A DNA stretch of 64,000 nucleotides from PALSA-612 sp963704335 (GTDB lineage: Bacteria > Actinomycetota > Thermoleophilia > Gaiellales > Gaiellaceae), in contig OY969889.1 in assembly GCA_963704335.1 (NCBI GenBank), forward strand, positions 744,001-808,000, read 5' to 3'. How positions within the stretch are numbered: position 1 is the stretch's first letter; every line of letters starts with the position of its first letter. The position numbers were made by a program, and so were the translations under genes. Under the pieces are notes generated by a model, which was given only the letters and a program-made list of their open reading frames with translations, was not told the DNA's origin and made no database searches. Below, one piece after another: positions 1-7,735 of this stretch.

Positions 1-219
1 TTCGTGTACAGCTGGTCGACGAGATAGAGCGAGAGAGCGCCGCGGATCTCGTCGTTCTCGAGCAGCTGGGAGCTCGTCGCCACCCACTTGTCGGTCTCCA
101 GAGCCTGCCGCTTCGCCCAGACCGTCAGCGCGGACACGAGGCCGATCAGGCCTGCGAGCACGATCAGCACCCAGATCGGTGATCCGGCGCCAGCGGGGGA
201 GCGGCGAAGCCGCGTTCAT
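1..219 (-). CDS. Membrane protein, N-terminal part only; frame disrupted near its start
   Basis: The gene runs off the left edge. From about base 180 leftward one frame reads a hydrophobic helix (IWVLIVLAGLIGLVSALTVW) followed by a polar stretch with RQALETDKW and a segment ending in YLVDQLY, which looks like a real membrane protein with an extracytoplasmic loop. I do not know its function. The only ATG nearby (217-219) lies in a different frame. Dropping one base from the run of five G at 195-199 joins the two frames into a smooth N-terminus (MNAASPLPAGAGSPIW). So either the sequence has one base too many, or the gene is broken, or it starts at an internal GTG. Confidence 0.55.
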   Translation of the reverse strand, partial: MNAASPLPRWRRITDLGADRARRPDRPRVRADGLGEAAGSGDRQVGGDELPAARERRDPRRSLALSRRPAVHE

Positions 220-229
220 GCGGCTGACC

Positions 230-788
230 CTATCGCAGCCCGCGCAGGCGGAACGCGAGGATGACGTCGGTGATGCCCTTGCTCAGACAGATGACGCCGA
301 CGTAGACGACGAGGAGAATTATCTGCTCGTGGAAGTTGCCGGCCACCCAGAACGCCAGCCCGAGCTGGATCAGGCCGACGATCAACAGGATCCACCAGAG
401 CTCGTTCACGTGTTTCGTCGCAAAGGCGGTCATGACGTCGAAGATCCCCTTGAAGAGGAACCACCAGCCGATGATCGAGGCGAGGGCGAGGAACGTCCAG
501 TTGGGGTTCGCGAACGCGACGATGCCGGCGATCACGAAGATCACGCCGAGGACGCCGTGTAGCCACTTCCAGCCGCCGTGCACGGCCCCGATGGAGAGGA
601 ACTCGTCGATGCCGCTCGCGATCGCAATGACGCCGAAGAGGATGGAGACCGCGTACACCGTCGACAGCTCCATGCGGAAGACGATGAGGCTCATGATCAG
701 CCAGAGAATCCCGGCGATCAGGAATACCCACCAGGCCTTGGACACCATCCGCGCGGTGCTCCGCGGAGTCGTAGGTCGCTTCGCTCAC
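230..788 (-). CDS. HdeD/DUF308-family membrane protein
   Basis: The protein has about six hydrophobic helices, with the paired-repeat look of HdeD-like proteins (WWVFLIAGILW near the start, SIIGWWFLFKGIFDVMTAF in the middle). HdeD is linked to acid resistance in enterobacteria; here the role is unknown. The uninterrupted reading frame begins at ATG 748, but no ribosome site precedes it. A strong site (AAGGAGGG) sits just before GTG 786-788, whose frame reads SEATYDSAEHRA and then needs a one-base shift to enter the HdeD frame around 745-752. I therefore give the gene from 788 and regard the shift as a likely extra base. If the sequence is right, the start is ATG 748 (172 residues). Confidence 0.7.
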
Positions 789-819
789 GATCCCTCCTTA
801 ACTCGACGTCCCGCAGATC

Positions 820-1095
820 CTACGACGATTTGCGAATCGGGATGCCGAATTGCTGCTCGGGGCGAAGCTGAGCGCCACACGCCTCGCACGTCACGGCGAA
901 GGCCGACGAGAAGCGGGCGTCGCACGCGGGACAGCGCGCGAGCAGCTCGCCGCCGCAGGCCGCGCACGCGTCGGGCAGCTCGTCTTCGGTCTCCTCGAAA
1001 TACCGCTGAGCGGCGCCGCAGCGGAGGCAGACCGCCACCCAGTCCCCGAGCACCTTGCGGCGCTCCTCCCGCAGCCAGTCGGCCGCCTTGCCCAT
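820..1095 (-). CDS. Small zinc-ribbon protein
   Basis: A 91-residue protein starting at ATG 1095. It carries four Cys pairs: CLRCG near residue 18, CAACG near 36, CPACD near 47 and CEACG near 61. This is the pattern of a double zinc ribbon, so it probably binds two zinc ions. The first 17 residues (MGKAADWLREERRKVLG) are charged and helical. No enzymatic residues are recognisable. Such ribbons often mediate protein or nucleic acid contacts, but nothing here fixes the role. It starts three bases after the stop of the small membrane ORF upstream, so the two may be co-transcribed. Confidence 0.75.
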   Translation of the reverse strand: MGKAADWLREERRKVLGDWVAVCLRCGAAQRYFEETEDELPDACAACGGELLARCPACDARFSSAFAVTCEACGAQLRPEQQFGIPIRKSS

Positions 1096-1097
1096 TG

Positions 1098-1292
1098 TCA
1101 GTGGCGCGCGGCGCGGATGATCGGGATCGTGAAGAGCAGCACGAGCAGCAGGAGCAAGAAGGAGGGGTGGACGAAGATCGCCAGCGGAATCGCCAGCACG
1201 ACCGGGAACATCAGGCGAAGGACGAGCGACGAGCAGCGAGAGAGCAGGCACAGGCACGGATGCACGACACGCATGACGACGAGCGGCGACAT
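1098..1292 (-). CDS. Possible small membrane protein
   Basis: The C-terminal half of this frame is a convincing pair of hydrophobic segments (MFPVVLAIPLAIF and LLLLLVLLFTIPII) ending in RAARH. The stop lies two bases before the start of the zinc-ribbon gene, which suggests translational coupling. The start is unclear: ATG 1292 and ATG 1274 are in frame, and neither has a good ribosome site. A separate short frame beginning at ATG 1375 (MRRCTADGLKIVAIILLVA) also looks like a membrane N-terminus but stops after 19 codons, so this gene too may contain a frameshift. Function unknown. Confidence 0.4.
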   Translation of the reverse strand: MSPLVVMRVVHPCLCLLSRCSSLVLRLMFPVVLAIPLAIFVHPSFLLLLLVLLFTIPIIRAARH

Positions 1293-1420
1293 CGCGCAGC
1301 ACCGACGCGGGAACATCACGCGACGAGCAGGATGATCGCGACGATCTTGAGTCCGTCGGCGGTGCAACGTCGCATGACAGATCGGTGCGACGTGCTACAG
1401 GCTTATCGCGGACGGCGAGC

Positions 1421-2297
1421 CTAGCGGGGACGACGCGTGACGACGATGCCGGCGGCGCCCGTCTGGCCGACGATGCGTACCGTCAGGAGCCAGCAGCCGG
1501 CCTCGGGCACGACGACTGTCGACGGCCAGTAGCCGGCCGGCCCACCCGCTCCTCTGAACTCCTGCCGAAACGTGGTCTGGCCGTCGAGTCGCGAGCCCGT
1601 GACGACCAGCGTGCCGCCGAGCGGCCTCCCGCGCCACAGCACCTTGGCGTTCGTGCCATCTGGGGAGCGGCCGCCGGCGTAGAGCAGCGCACGACCGTCT
1701 TCCGTTCTCCATGGCCAGGCGCCCGACACGCCCGACCGCCGAGGATTGATCCTCGCCCACCCGTCGGCGCCGACAGGTGTCGCATCGCAGGTGCCTTCCG
1801 GCGCAGGGTCGACCGCTTTGACGACGAGCCGTCTCGTCCAGCCGTCGGTCTTCAGCGTCAGCTCCCAGCAGCCGGCGGCGGGCACGGTGATCCCCGACGG
1901 ATAAAAGCCCGCGCCGAGCGTGGCGCCGAACCGTTGGCGGAACGTGCCCTGGCCGTCGAGCCGCTTGCCGACGACCGTCAAGAACCCGCCACCCCACTCG
2001 TTCGAGTACCAGGCGATCTTCTGCGCCCGTCCGGCAGGCAGCACGACACCTTCCGAGTCGTTCACGTCCCCGTCCGCGAGAGAGCGCTGATACGAGAGGA
2101 GCAAGCCCTCGAGCCGCGACTTCTTCGGGCCAACGGCGATCCACGGCACGCCCTTCGCGCGCGCGATTCCACTCCCAGTGCACGGGCGCCGCCGTGCACG
2201 TCGAAGCTGCCGAGGACGAGTCGTTGGCGTACACGATGCCGAGCGCCGCCACGGCGGCTCCCAATGCCACGCCCAGACCGGCGCGCCGACCCACCAT
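1421..2297 (-). CDS. Secreted protein with two tandem beta-sandwich-like repeats; frame disrupted at a (CG)5 tract
   Basis: Starting at ATG 2297, one frame gives a clear signal peptide (MVGRRAGLGVALGAAVAALGIVYA) and continues to HWEWNRA. The rest of the protein is in the next frame, from KGVPWIAVGPKK to the stop at 1421. The switch falls in an alternating (CG)5 tract at 2156-2165, where losing one base or gaining one CG pair restores the frame. The mature part holds two similar repeats of about 90 residues, each with RLDGQ.TFRQ, a Gly-rich turn, a Pro-Ser segment and GCW.LT near its end. I do not recognise a function; the folds look Ig-like. Only 19 bases separate its start from the divergent E1alpha gene. 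Confidence 0.6.
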
Positions 2298-2302
2298 CTC
2301 GT

Positions 2303-2308
2303 TAGAGT
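2303..2308 (+). promoter_or_regulatory. -10 box for leaderless transcription of the E1alpha gene
   Basis: TAGAGT, ending eight bases before the ATG at 2317, with no ribosome site between them. It matches the TANNNT plus short-gap arrangement seen before many starts in this window. Confidence 0.5.
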
Positions 2309-2316
2309 GCCACGAA

Positions 2317-3363
2317 ATGGCGATTGCCCGCGAAGCCGAGCCGGTCGGCTCACTCGCCGAGGTCCGAGAAGCGGGCCTCGACCGCGAGGATCTGCTCGGC
2401 ATCTACCGAAACATGCTGGTGACGCGCGGCATCGAGGAGCGCGGCCACATCCTCTACAAGCAGGGCAAGATCCCCGGCTCCTTCTACACGGGGAGGGGCA
2501 ACGAGGGCGCGGCCGTCGGCGTGGCGACGGCGATGGGCTCTGAGGATGTCGGCACGCCGCTCCACCGCGATATGGGCGTGCACGTCACGCGCGGTGTCGA
2601 GCCCTGGCGGATCTTCGCGCAATACATGGGCCGCTCCGGCGGTCCCACGGGCGGCAAGGACGGCAACGTCCACATGGCGGACGCAAACCTCGGCCTGATC
2701 GCGATGGTCAGCCACCTGCCGGCGATGCTCCCCGTCGCGGTCGGCTGCGCGCTCGCCTTCCGCATCCGTGAGGAGAACCGCGTCGCCGTCGGCTGGTTCG
2801 GCGAGGGCGCCTCGGCGCGCGGCGACTGCCACGAGGCCATGAACCTCGCCGGCGTTCGGCGACTGCCGGTCGTGTTCATCTGCGACAACAACCAGTGGGC
2901 GTACTCCACGCCGGCGCACCTCGAGTACTCGGTGGAGCACATCGCCGACCGCGCGCAGGCGTACGGCTTCGACGGCGTCGTCGTCGACGGCACCGACGTG
3001 CTCGCCGTCTACCGCGAGACCAAGCGCGCGATCGAGAAGGCGCGTACCGGAGGCGGCCCGACGCTCATCGAATCCATGACGCTGCGCATGGAGGGCCACG
3101 CGGTGCACGACGACGCCTTCTACGTGCCGAAGGAGATGTTCGAGGAGTGGGCCAAGCGCGACCCGATCGAGCGCTACCGAACGTGGCTCCGCGACAACGC
3201 GGAGTTCTCAGGCGAAGAAGAGGACGACATCTCCGCCGACGTGAAGCGCATCCTGAACGAGGCCATCCGGCTGGCCGACGAGTCGCCGCTGCCCGACGTC
3301 TCGACGCTGACCGAGGGGGTCTACGCGACGCCGGAGGAGCTGGACACTCCGCACCACAAGTAA
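2317..3363 (+). CDS. pdhA: 2-oxoacid (pyruvate-type) dehydrogenase E1 component, alpha subunit
   Basis: Thiamine-diphosphate-dependent E1alpha, 348 residues, which decarboxylates a 2-oxoacid and passes the acyl group to E2. The ThDP/Mg motif is present: GEGASARGDCHEAMN near residues 160-175, ending in ICDNNQWAYS. The N-terminal SFYTGRGNEG segment and the HMADANLG and YVPKEMFEEW segments are usual for this family. It heads a tight E1alpha-E1beta-E2 operon; its TAA overlaps the ATG of E1beta (TAATG). I chose ATG 2317 because it follows a TANNNT box and lies just before the conserved region. The substrate (pyruvate, branched-chain or acetoin) cannot be settled from sequence; nearby lipoate genes support a lipoylated complex in any case. 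Confidence 0.9.
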   Translation: MAIAREAEPVGSLAEVREAGLDREDLLGIYRNMLVTRGIEERGHILYKQGKIPGSFYTGRGNEGAAVGVATAMGSEDVGTPLHRDMGVHVTRGVEPWRIFAQYMGRSGGPTGGKDGNVHMADANLGLIAMVSHLPAMLPVAVGCALAFRIREENRVAVGWFGEGASARGDCHEAMNLAGVRRLPVVFICDNNQWAYSTPAHLEYSVEHIADRAQAYGFDGVVVDGTDVLAVYRETKRAIEKARTGGGPTLIESMTLRMEGHAVHDDAFYVPKEMFEEWAKRDPIERYRTWLRDNAEFSGEEEDDISADVKRILNEAIRLADESPLPDVSTLTEGVYATPEELDTPHHK

Positions 3364-4337
3364 TGGCCGAGCTGACCTACCTGCAGGCGATCTCCGACGG
3401 GCTCCGCCAGGAGATGCGGCGCGACAAGCGCGTGTTCGTCATCGGCGAGGACGTCGGCGTGTACGGCGGCGCCTTCAAGGTCACGCAGGGCTTCCAGGAG
3501 GAGTTCGGGCCGTGGCGCGTGATCGACGCACCGCTCTCCGAGACGGCGATCGTCGGTGGCTGCACGGGAGCAGCGATGATGGGCATGCGCCCCGTGGCGG
3601 AGATGCAGTTTGCGGACTTCGTCTCCTGCGCGTGGGATCACCTCGTGACCGTCGCCGCCAAGCAGCGCTACCGCGCGGGCACGCCGGTGCCGATCGTCGT
3701 CCGGCTGCCGTCCGGCGGGGGCTTCTCCGGCGGGCCGTTCCACTCGCAGAACCCCGAGAGCTCCTTCGCGCACATCCCCGGCCTCAAGTGCGTCTGCCCG
3801 GCGACGCCGGAGGACGCGAAAGGCCTGCTCATCGCAGCGATCGAAGACCCGAATCCCGTGCTCTACTTCGAGCACAAGCACCTCTACCGCCGCATCAAGG
3901 CGGAGGTGCCGGAGGAGCGCTACACGGTGCCGATCGGGAAGGCGCGTCTGCACCGCGAGGGCGACGACGTCTCCGTCATCACGTGGGGCGCGATGGTCTA
4001 CACAGCGACGGAGGCGGCAGACAAGCTCGAGAGCGAGGGGATCTCGATGGAAATCGTCGACCTGCGCTCGGTCATGCCGTGGGACAAGGATGCGGTGCTG
4101 GAGAGCGTCCGCAAGACGTCGAAGGCACTCGTGCTGCACGAGGACACGCACACGGGCGGCTTCGGCGCCGAGATCGTGGCGACGATCGCAGAGGAGGCGT
4201 TCGAGGATCTAGACGGCCCCGTGCGACGGATCACGGCGCCCGATTGTCCCGTGCCGTTCTCGCCGGTGCTGGAGCAGGCGTACATCCCGCAGGTCGACGA
4301 CGTCGTCAACGGCGTCAGGGATTTGGCGAGCTACTGA
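3363..4337 (+). CDS. pdhB: 2-oxoacid dehydrogenase E1 component, beta subunit
   Basis: A 324-residue transketolase-type beta chain that pairs with E1alpha. It opens with TYLQAISDGLRQEM and GEDVGVYGGAFKVTQG, then shows DAPLSETAIVGGCTGAAMMGMRPVAEMQF and the C-terminal transketolase domain with ITWGAMVYTATEAADKL and VLHEDTHTGGFGAEI. These are standard for PdhB/BkdB proteins. The start overlaps the previous stop by one base and the stop TGA overlaps the ATG of E2, so the three subunits should be made in a coupled ratio. Cytoplasmic. Nothing is missing. Confidence 0.92.
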   Translation: MAELTYLQAISDGLRQEMRRDKRVFVIGEDVGVYGGAFKVTQGFQEEFGPWRVIDAPLSETAIVGGCTGAAMMGMRPVAEMQFADFVSCAWDHLVTVAAKQRYRAGTPVPIVVRLPSGGGFSGGPFHSQNPESSFAHIPGLKCVCPATPEDAKGLLIAAIEDPNPVLYFEHKHLYRRIKAEVPEERYTVPIGKARLHREGDDVSVITWGAMVYTATEAADKLESEGISMEIVDLRSVMPWDKDAVLESVRKTSKALVLHEDTHTGGFGAEIVATIAEEAFEDLDGPVRRITAPDCPVPFSPVLEQAYIPQVDDVVNGVRDLASY

Positions 4338-5734
4338 TGGCCACCGCCGTCGTCGAGGTCGTCATGCCCCAGATGGGCGTGTCCGTCTCCGAGGGGACGA
4401 TCCTCAAGTGGCTGAAGCAGGAAGGCGAGACGATCGAGGCAGACGAGCCGCTGCTCGAGATCTCGACCGACAAGGTGGACACGGAGGTGCCGAGCCCGGG
4501 CTCGGGCGTCGTGCAGCAGATCCTCGTCTCAGAGGGCGAGACCGTCGACGTCGGCACCCGGCTGGCGGTCATCGCTCCCGAAGGCGCAGCCGTGGAGGAG
4601 GAAGCACCCGCGGAGCCTGAGCCCGCGGCCGAAGAGGCCGCTCCCGAGCCCGCCGCCGCTGCTCCTGCCGCGCCCACCACCCCGACACCCGCGCCCACCA
4701 ACGGCGGAGCGGGCGAGAGGACGTTCGTCTCGCCTGTCGTCGCGCGCATTGCCGGCGAGCATGGCATCGACGTGTCGCAGGTACCCGGTACGGGCGCGGG
4801 CGGTCGTGTCACCAAGAAGGACATCCTCGCGTACGTCGAGTCGGGCCCGCCCGCTGCGCCGCCACCGGCCGAGGCGACCGCGGCGGAGCCCGCAGCACCG
4901 GCGCCAGCGCCTGCCCCGGCAACGCCCGAGGCTGCCCCGGCCGCGCCCGAGCCCGCTCCCGCAGCCGAGGCACCTGCGCCGGCACCGGCGGCAGCCGCTC
5001 CGGCACCCGCGCCGGCCACGGCAGGCGAATCCGTGGAGCCGATGAACGCGATGCGACGCGGCGTCGCCGACCACATGCGCCGCTCTCTCGACACCTCCGC
5101 GCACGTCACCAGCGCGATCGAGGTGGACATGTCGGCCGTGGTCGCCATCCGCGCGAAGCTCAAGCCCGAGTACGACAAGGCCTACGGCGTCAATCCGACA
5201 TACCTCGCGTTCGTCGCCCGCGCGGCCGTCGACACGATTCGCGACTACCCGTGGATCAACGGCGAGATCCGAGGCGAGTCGATCGTCTCGCGTAACTACG
5301 TCAACCTCGGCATCGCGGTCGAGCTCGCCGACGGCAAGGGGCTGATCGTGCCCGTGATCAGGAACGCCGAGGGTCTCAACCTGCTCGGGGTCACGAGGGC
5401 GATCGCAGATCTCGCCGAGCGCTCGCGCTCGAAGAAGCTGCTGCCGGACGACGTCCAGGGCGGCACGTTCACGATCACGAACCCCGGCGGCTACGGCACC
5501 TTCCACGGCACGCCGATCATCAACCAGCCTCAGGCGGCGATCCTCGGCACGTACGCGGTCGTCAAGCGGCCGTGGGTGATCCAGGACACCCGGGGCGCGG
5601 ACGTGATCGCGGTCCGGCCGATCATGAACGTCACGCTGACGTACGACCACCGCCTCGTCGACGGCGCGCTCGCCGGCCGCTTCCTGCGCGACCTGCGCGA
5701 GAAGCTCGAGACCTGGCCCGAAGAGAAGTACTAA
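4337..5734 (+). CDS. pdhC: Dihydrolipoamide acyltransferase, E2 component of the 2-oxoacid dehydrogenase complex
   Basis: A 465-residue E2. Residues 1-80 form one lipoyl domain with the lipoylated lysine in STDKVDTE (Lys46). An Ala-Pro-Glu linker follows (about 81-125), then the E1/E3-binding domain (SPVVARIAGEHGIDVSQVPGTG, about 131-165), a second, longer Ala-Pro linker (171-230) and the catalytic acetyltransferase domain. The active site DHRLVDGA (His438, Asp442) is near the C-terminus. It forms the core of the complex and receives its lipoyl group from LipB and LipA, whose genes lie downstream. No dihydrolipoamide dehydrogenase (E3) gene is in the window. A hairpin terminator follows at once. 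Confidence 0.93.
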   Translation: MATAVVEVVMPQMGVSVSEGTILKWLKQEGETIEADEPLLEISTDKVDTEVPSPGSGVVQQILVSEGETVDVGTRLAVIAPEGAAVEEEAPAEPEPAAEEAAPEPAAAAPAAPTTPTPAPTNGGAGERTFVSPVVARIAGEHGIDVSQVPGTGAGGRVTKKDILAYVESGPPAAPPPAEATAAEPAAPAPAPAPATPEAAPAAPEPAPAAEAPAPAPAAAAPAPAPATAGESVEPMNAMRRGVADHMRRSLDTSAHVTSAIEVDMSAVVAIRAKLKPEYDKAYGVNPTYLAFVARAAVDTIRDYPWINGEIRGESIVSRNYVNLGIAVELADGKGLIVPVIRNAEGLNLLGVTRAIADLAERSRSKKLLPDDVQGGTFTITNPGGYGTFHGTPIINQPQAAILGTYAVVKRPWVIQDTRGADVIAVRPIMNVTLTYDHRLVDGALAGRFLRDLREKLETWPEEKY

Positions 5735-5736
5735 GA

Positions 5737-5763
5737 AATGGGGGAACCCATGGTTCCCCCATT
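5737..5763 (+). terminator. Hairpin terminator after the E1-E2 operon
   Basis: A perfect 12-bp stem (5737-5748 with 5752-5763) around a 3-base loop, starting two bases after the E2 stop. There is no T-run after it, so it may act as an intrinsic terminator of low efficiency or as an mRNA end stabiliser. The following 130 bases up to 5895 hold no gene. Confidence 0.7.
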
Positions 5764-5895
5764 GACCCCCTCCTTCGCACTACGTCTTATCGGGCACAGG
5801 TGCGGCCTCCCGCCGGGCCAAGCCCGGCTCCGGCCACGGCGGCGTCCCCGGAGCGAGCGCCTGACTGACGTCGCTCACGGCTGTAGATTGAAGAG

Positions 5896-6306
5896 GTGGC
5901 CGAATACGTGAGGCATGGAAGCTGCCTGTGTGGTGGCGTGACCTTCGAGGTGACGGAGCCGTTCAGCCGGGTCTCGTTCTGCCACTGCACGACGTGCAAG
6001 GCGATCTCGGGCGGTGTGGGCTCCGCGACTGGCCGCGTGCCGACGAGTGCCATCCGCGTGCTCACGGGACGTGAGCAGATCCGTACGTACCAGCCCGATG
6101 AAGGGACGGCGAAGAGCTTCTGCGGCGTGTGCGGCGCCAATCTCTTCGGCACCGGGTGGCCGGACTCCGACGTGACGGGCGTGCGGCTGCCGGCTCTCGA
6201 CGAGCCGTACGAAGGCAAGCCCGACATGCACATCTACGTCCACTCGGTCGCGCCTTGGGAGACGCTCCCGGACGACGGACTGCCCCGCCACGAGACCGCG
6301 CCGTGA
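5896..6306 (+). CDS. GFA (CENP-V)-domain protein
   Basis: A 136-residue zinc protein of the glutathione-dependent formaldehyde-activating (GFA) superfamily. Ligand cysteines are visible: SCLCGGVTFEV near residue 10, CHCTTCK near 30 and CGVCGANLF near 77. Most members outside the original Gfa have no proven activity, and actinobacteria usually lack glutathione, so the true substrate is unknown. The start is GTG 5896, six bases after the TAGATT box at 5884-5889, which suggests a leaderless mRNA. The TGA stop overlaps the GTG of lipB (GTGA), so the two are probably one transcript. Confidence 0.85.
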   Translation: MAEYVRHGSCLCGGVTFEVTEPFSRVSFCHCTTCKAISGGVGSATGRVPTSAIRVLTGREQIRTYQPDEGTAKSFCGVCGANLFGTGWPDSDVTGVRLPALDEPYEGKPDMHIYVHSVAPWETLPDDGLPRHETAP

Positions 6307-7010
6307 GACAGGGTTATCTGCTGTCGCTCGGCGAGACGCCGTACGTCGAGGCGTGGGAGCTGCAGAGGTCGCTGGCTGCGGCCGTTCAGCAGGGCGCGAT
6401 CCCCGACACGGTCGTCCTGCTCGAGCACCCGCCGGTGGTCACGGTCGGCCGGCGCACGGATGACGAGGAGCTCCACGTACCGCTGGGCGCCGCCGTCGAG
6501 GTCGTCGAGACGAATCGCGGCGGCAAGTCGACGTACCACGCGCCCGGCCAGCTGGTCTGCTACCCGATCCTCGATCTCAACCGTCATGGACGCGACGTGA
6601 AGCGTTACGTCCGCGATCTCGAGGAGGCGGTCATCCGCACGCTCGCCGCGCACGCGATCGAAGGCGACCGAATCGAGGGACTGACGGGCGTCTGGCTCCA
6701 GTCGCCTCCCAGGAAGATCTGCTCGATCGGCGTCCACGTGTCGCGCTGGGTGACGACGCACGGCTATGCGCTCAACGTCGACCTCGACCCGGCGCCGTTC
6801 ACCGACTGGATCACTGCCTGCGGGCTCGAAGATGCCGCGTTCACGACGATGGCGCGCGAGCTCGAGCGCCCGATCGCGGTCGATGACGTCCGTCCGGCCG
6901 CGGTGGAGGCGCTCAGCGAGGTGTTCGATCTCGAGCTGGAGGAGCTGCCGGCCGAGGACGGCGCGGGACTCTGGGCGCAGCCCGTCCACGAGAAGATCGG
7001 CGCGCGATGA
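6303..7010 (+). CDS. lipB: Octanoyl-[acyl carrier protein]:protein octanoyltransferase LipB
   Basis: A 235-residue LipB, which moves octanoate from acyl carrier protein to the lipoyl domain lysine of E2-type proteins, the first step of lipoate synthesis. The family signature appears as RGGKSTYHAPGQLVCYPI near residue 75, slightly varied from the common TYHGPGQ. The conserved lysine in PRKICSIG and the catalytic cysteine in ITACGL are present. The start GTG overlaps the upstream stop by four bases. Its product feeds LipA, encoded just downstream, and the target E2 is encoded just upstream, so the locus couples the complex with its cofactor. Confidence 0.93.
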   Translation: MRQGYLLSLGETPYVEAWELQRSLAAAVQQGAIPDTVVLLEHPPVVTVGRRTDDEELHVPLGAAVEVVETNRGGKSTYHAPGQLVCYPILDLNRHGRDVKRYVRDLEEAVIRTLAAHAIEGDRIEGLTGVWLQSPPRKICSIGVHVSRWVTTHGYALNVDLDPAPFTDWITACGLEDAAFTTMARELERPIAVDDVRPAAVEALSEVFDLELEELPAEDGAGLWAQPVHEKIGAR

Positions 7011-7342
7011 GCGTCGACATCCAGCCCATACCGCGCCCAGGTTGGGACCCCCTCCCTGATGCCACCGGCATCGTGGGCCGCGTACTCGTCCGGGCGACCG
7101 ACCTCGGTGTCGCGGAGTTGCGCCTCTCCGAGTACGCGGCCATCCCTGAGCACCCGGGAGAGAACGACGCGGTCGTCATCTGCTTGGCGGGCGAAGGCTT
7201 CACCTCGATCGGAGGCGTGACGGCGCGGCTCCGCGAAGACGAGTGGGTGCTCTGGCCCAAGGGCACCACCCACGGACTCTGGACCGAGGGTTCGACCATG
7301 ACGACGCTGATGATCGAGCGGGCCGACTGGCGGGTCGACTAG
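7007..7342 (+). CDS. Small cupin-domain protein
   Basis: A 111-residue single cupin barrel. It shows EHPGENDAVVICLAGEGFTSIGG in the first half and EDEWVLWPKGTTHGLWTEG in the second, the usual two cupin motifs with a metal-binding His in each. No enzyme role can be assigned. The ATG overlaps the lipB stop (ATGA), so it is translated from the same mRNA. Its stop codon lies inside CTAG 7339-7342, which is also the stop of the convergent glyoxalase gene. Confidence 0.8.
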   Translation: MSVDIQPIPRPGWDPLPDATGIVGRVLVRATDLGVAELRLSEYAAIPEHPGENDAVVICLAGEGFTSIGGVTARLREDEWVLWPKGTTHGLWTEGSTMTTLMIERADWRVD

Positions 7343-7698
7343 AGGCTTGTGGGGTCGCAGCCGTACTCGACGGTGTACCCGTCGGGGTCGAGGCACTTGA
7401 TGCTGACGTAGTCCGCCTCGTCCCACTCCCCGACGATCTCCACGCCGTCGGCAACAAGCTGATCTCTCAGTGCCCAGACCGCCTCCGGCGACGGCGCGTG
7501 CACGCCGAAGTGGAGGAACGGCGGCACGACGATCGGGCTCTCGACCGGACCGAGCGCCAGGCTGAAGCCCGACTCCTCGTACAGCATCAGCACTCCGTCG
7601 TCGAAGACGCGCGGCGGCTGCGCGCCAAAGCCGAAGTAGGTCTCGTAGAAGCGCCTGGACCGGGCTTGATCGGTGACGGGAATCGCAAGGTGGTCCAC
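7339..7698 (-). CDS. Glyoxalase/bleomycin-resistance (VOC) family protein
   Basis: A 119-residue vicinal-oxygen-chelate protein. It begins DHLAIPVTDQARSRRFYETYFG, a typical first beta-alpha unit, and ends with CLDPDGYTVEYG, the typical last strand with the metal-binding Glu. The substrate is unknown. I chose GTG 7698 because the conserved fold starts there; the frame is open further upstream but that part has no family likeness and would overlap the lipA start on the other strand. It converges on the cupin gene and shares its stop tetranucleotide CTAG. Confidence 0.82.
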   Translation of the reverse strand: MDHLAIPVTDQARSRRFYETYFGFGAQPPRVFDDGVLMLYEESGFSLALGPVESPIVVPPFLHFGVHAPSPEAVWALRDQLVADGVEIVGEWDEADYVSIKCLDPDGYTVEYGCDPTSL

Positions 7699-7722
7699 GA
7701 ACGGATGATCCCACGCCGCGAA

Positions 7723-7728
7723 TACACT
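7723..7728 (+). promoter_or_regulatory. -10 box for leaderless lipA mRNA
   Basis: TACACT ends seven bases before the lipA ATG at 7736. No ribosome site lies between, which supports a leaderless transcript. Confidence 0.5.
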
Positions 7729-7735
7729 TCGTTCG

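Noticed and set aside
4850..5030. Repetitive GCC/CCG-rich DNA that looks like a tandem repeat
   Set aside because: It encodes the Ala-Pro linker of E2, a normal flexible hinge.
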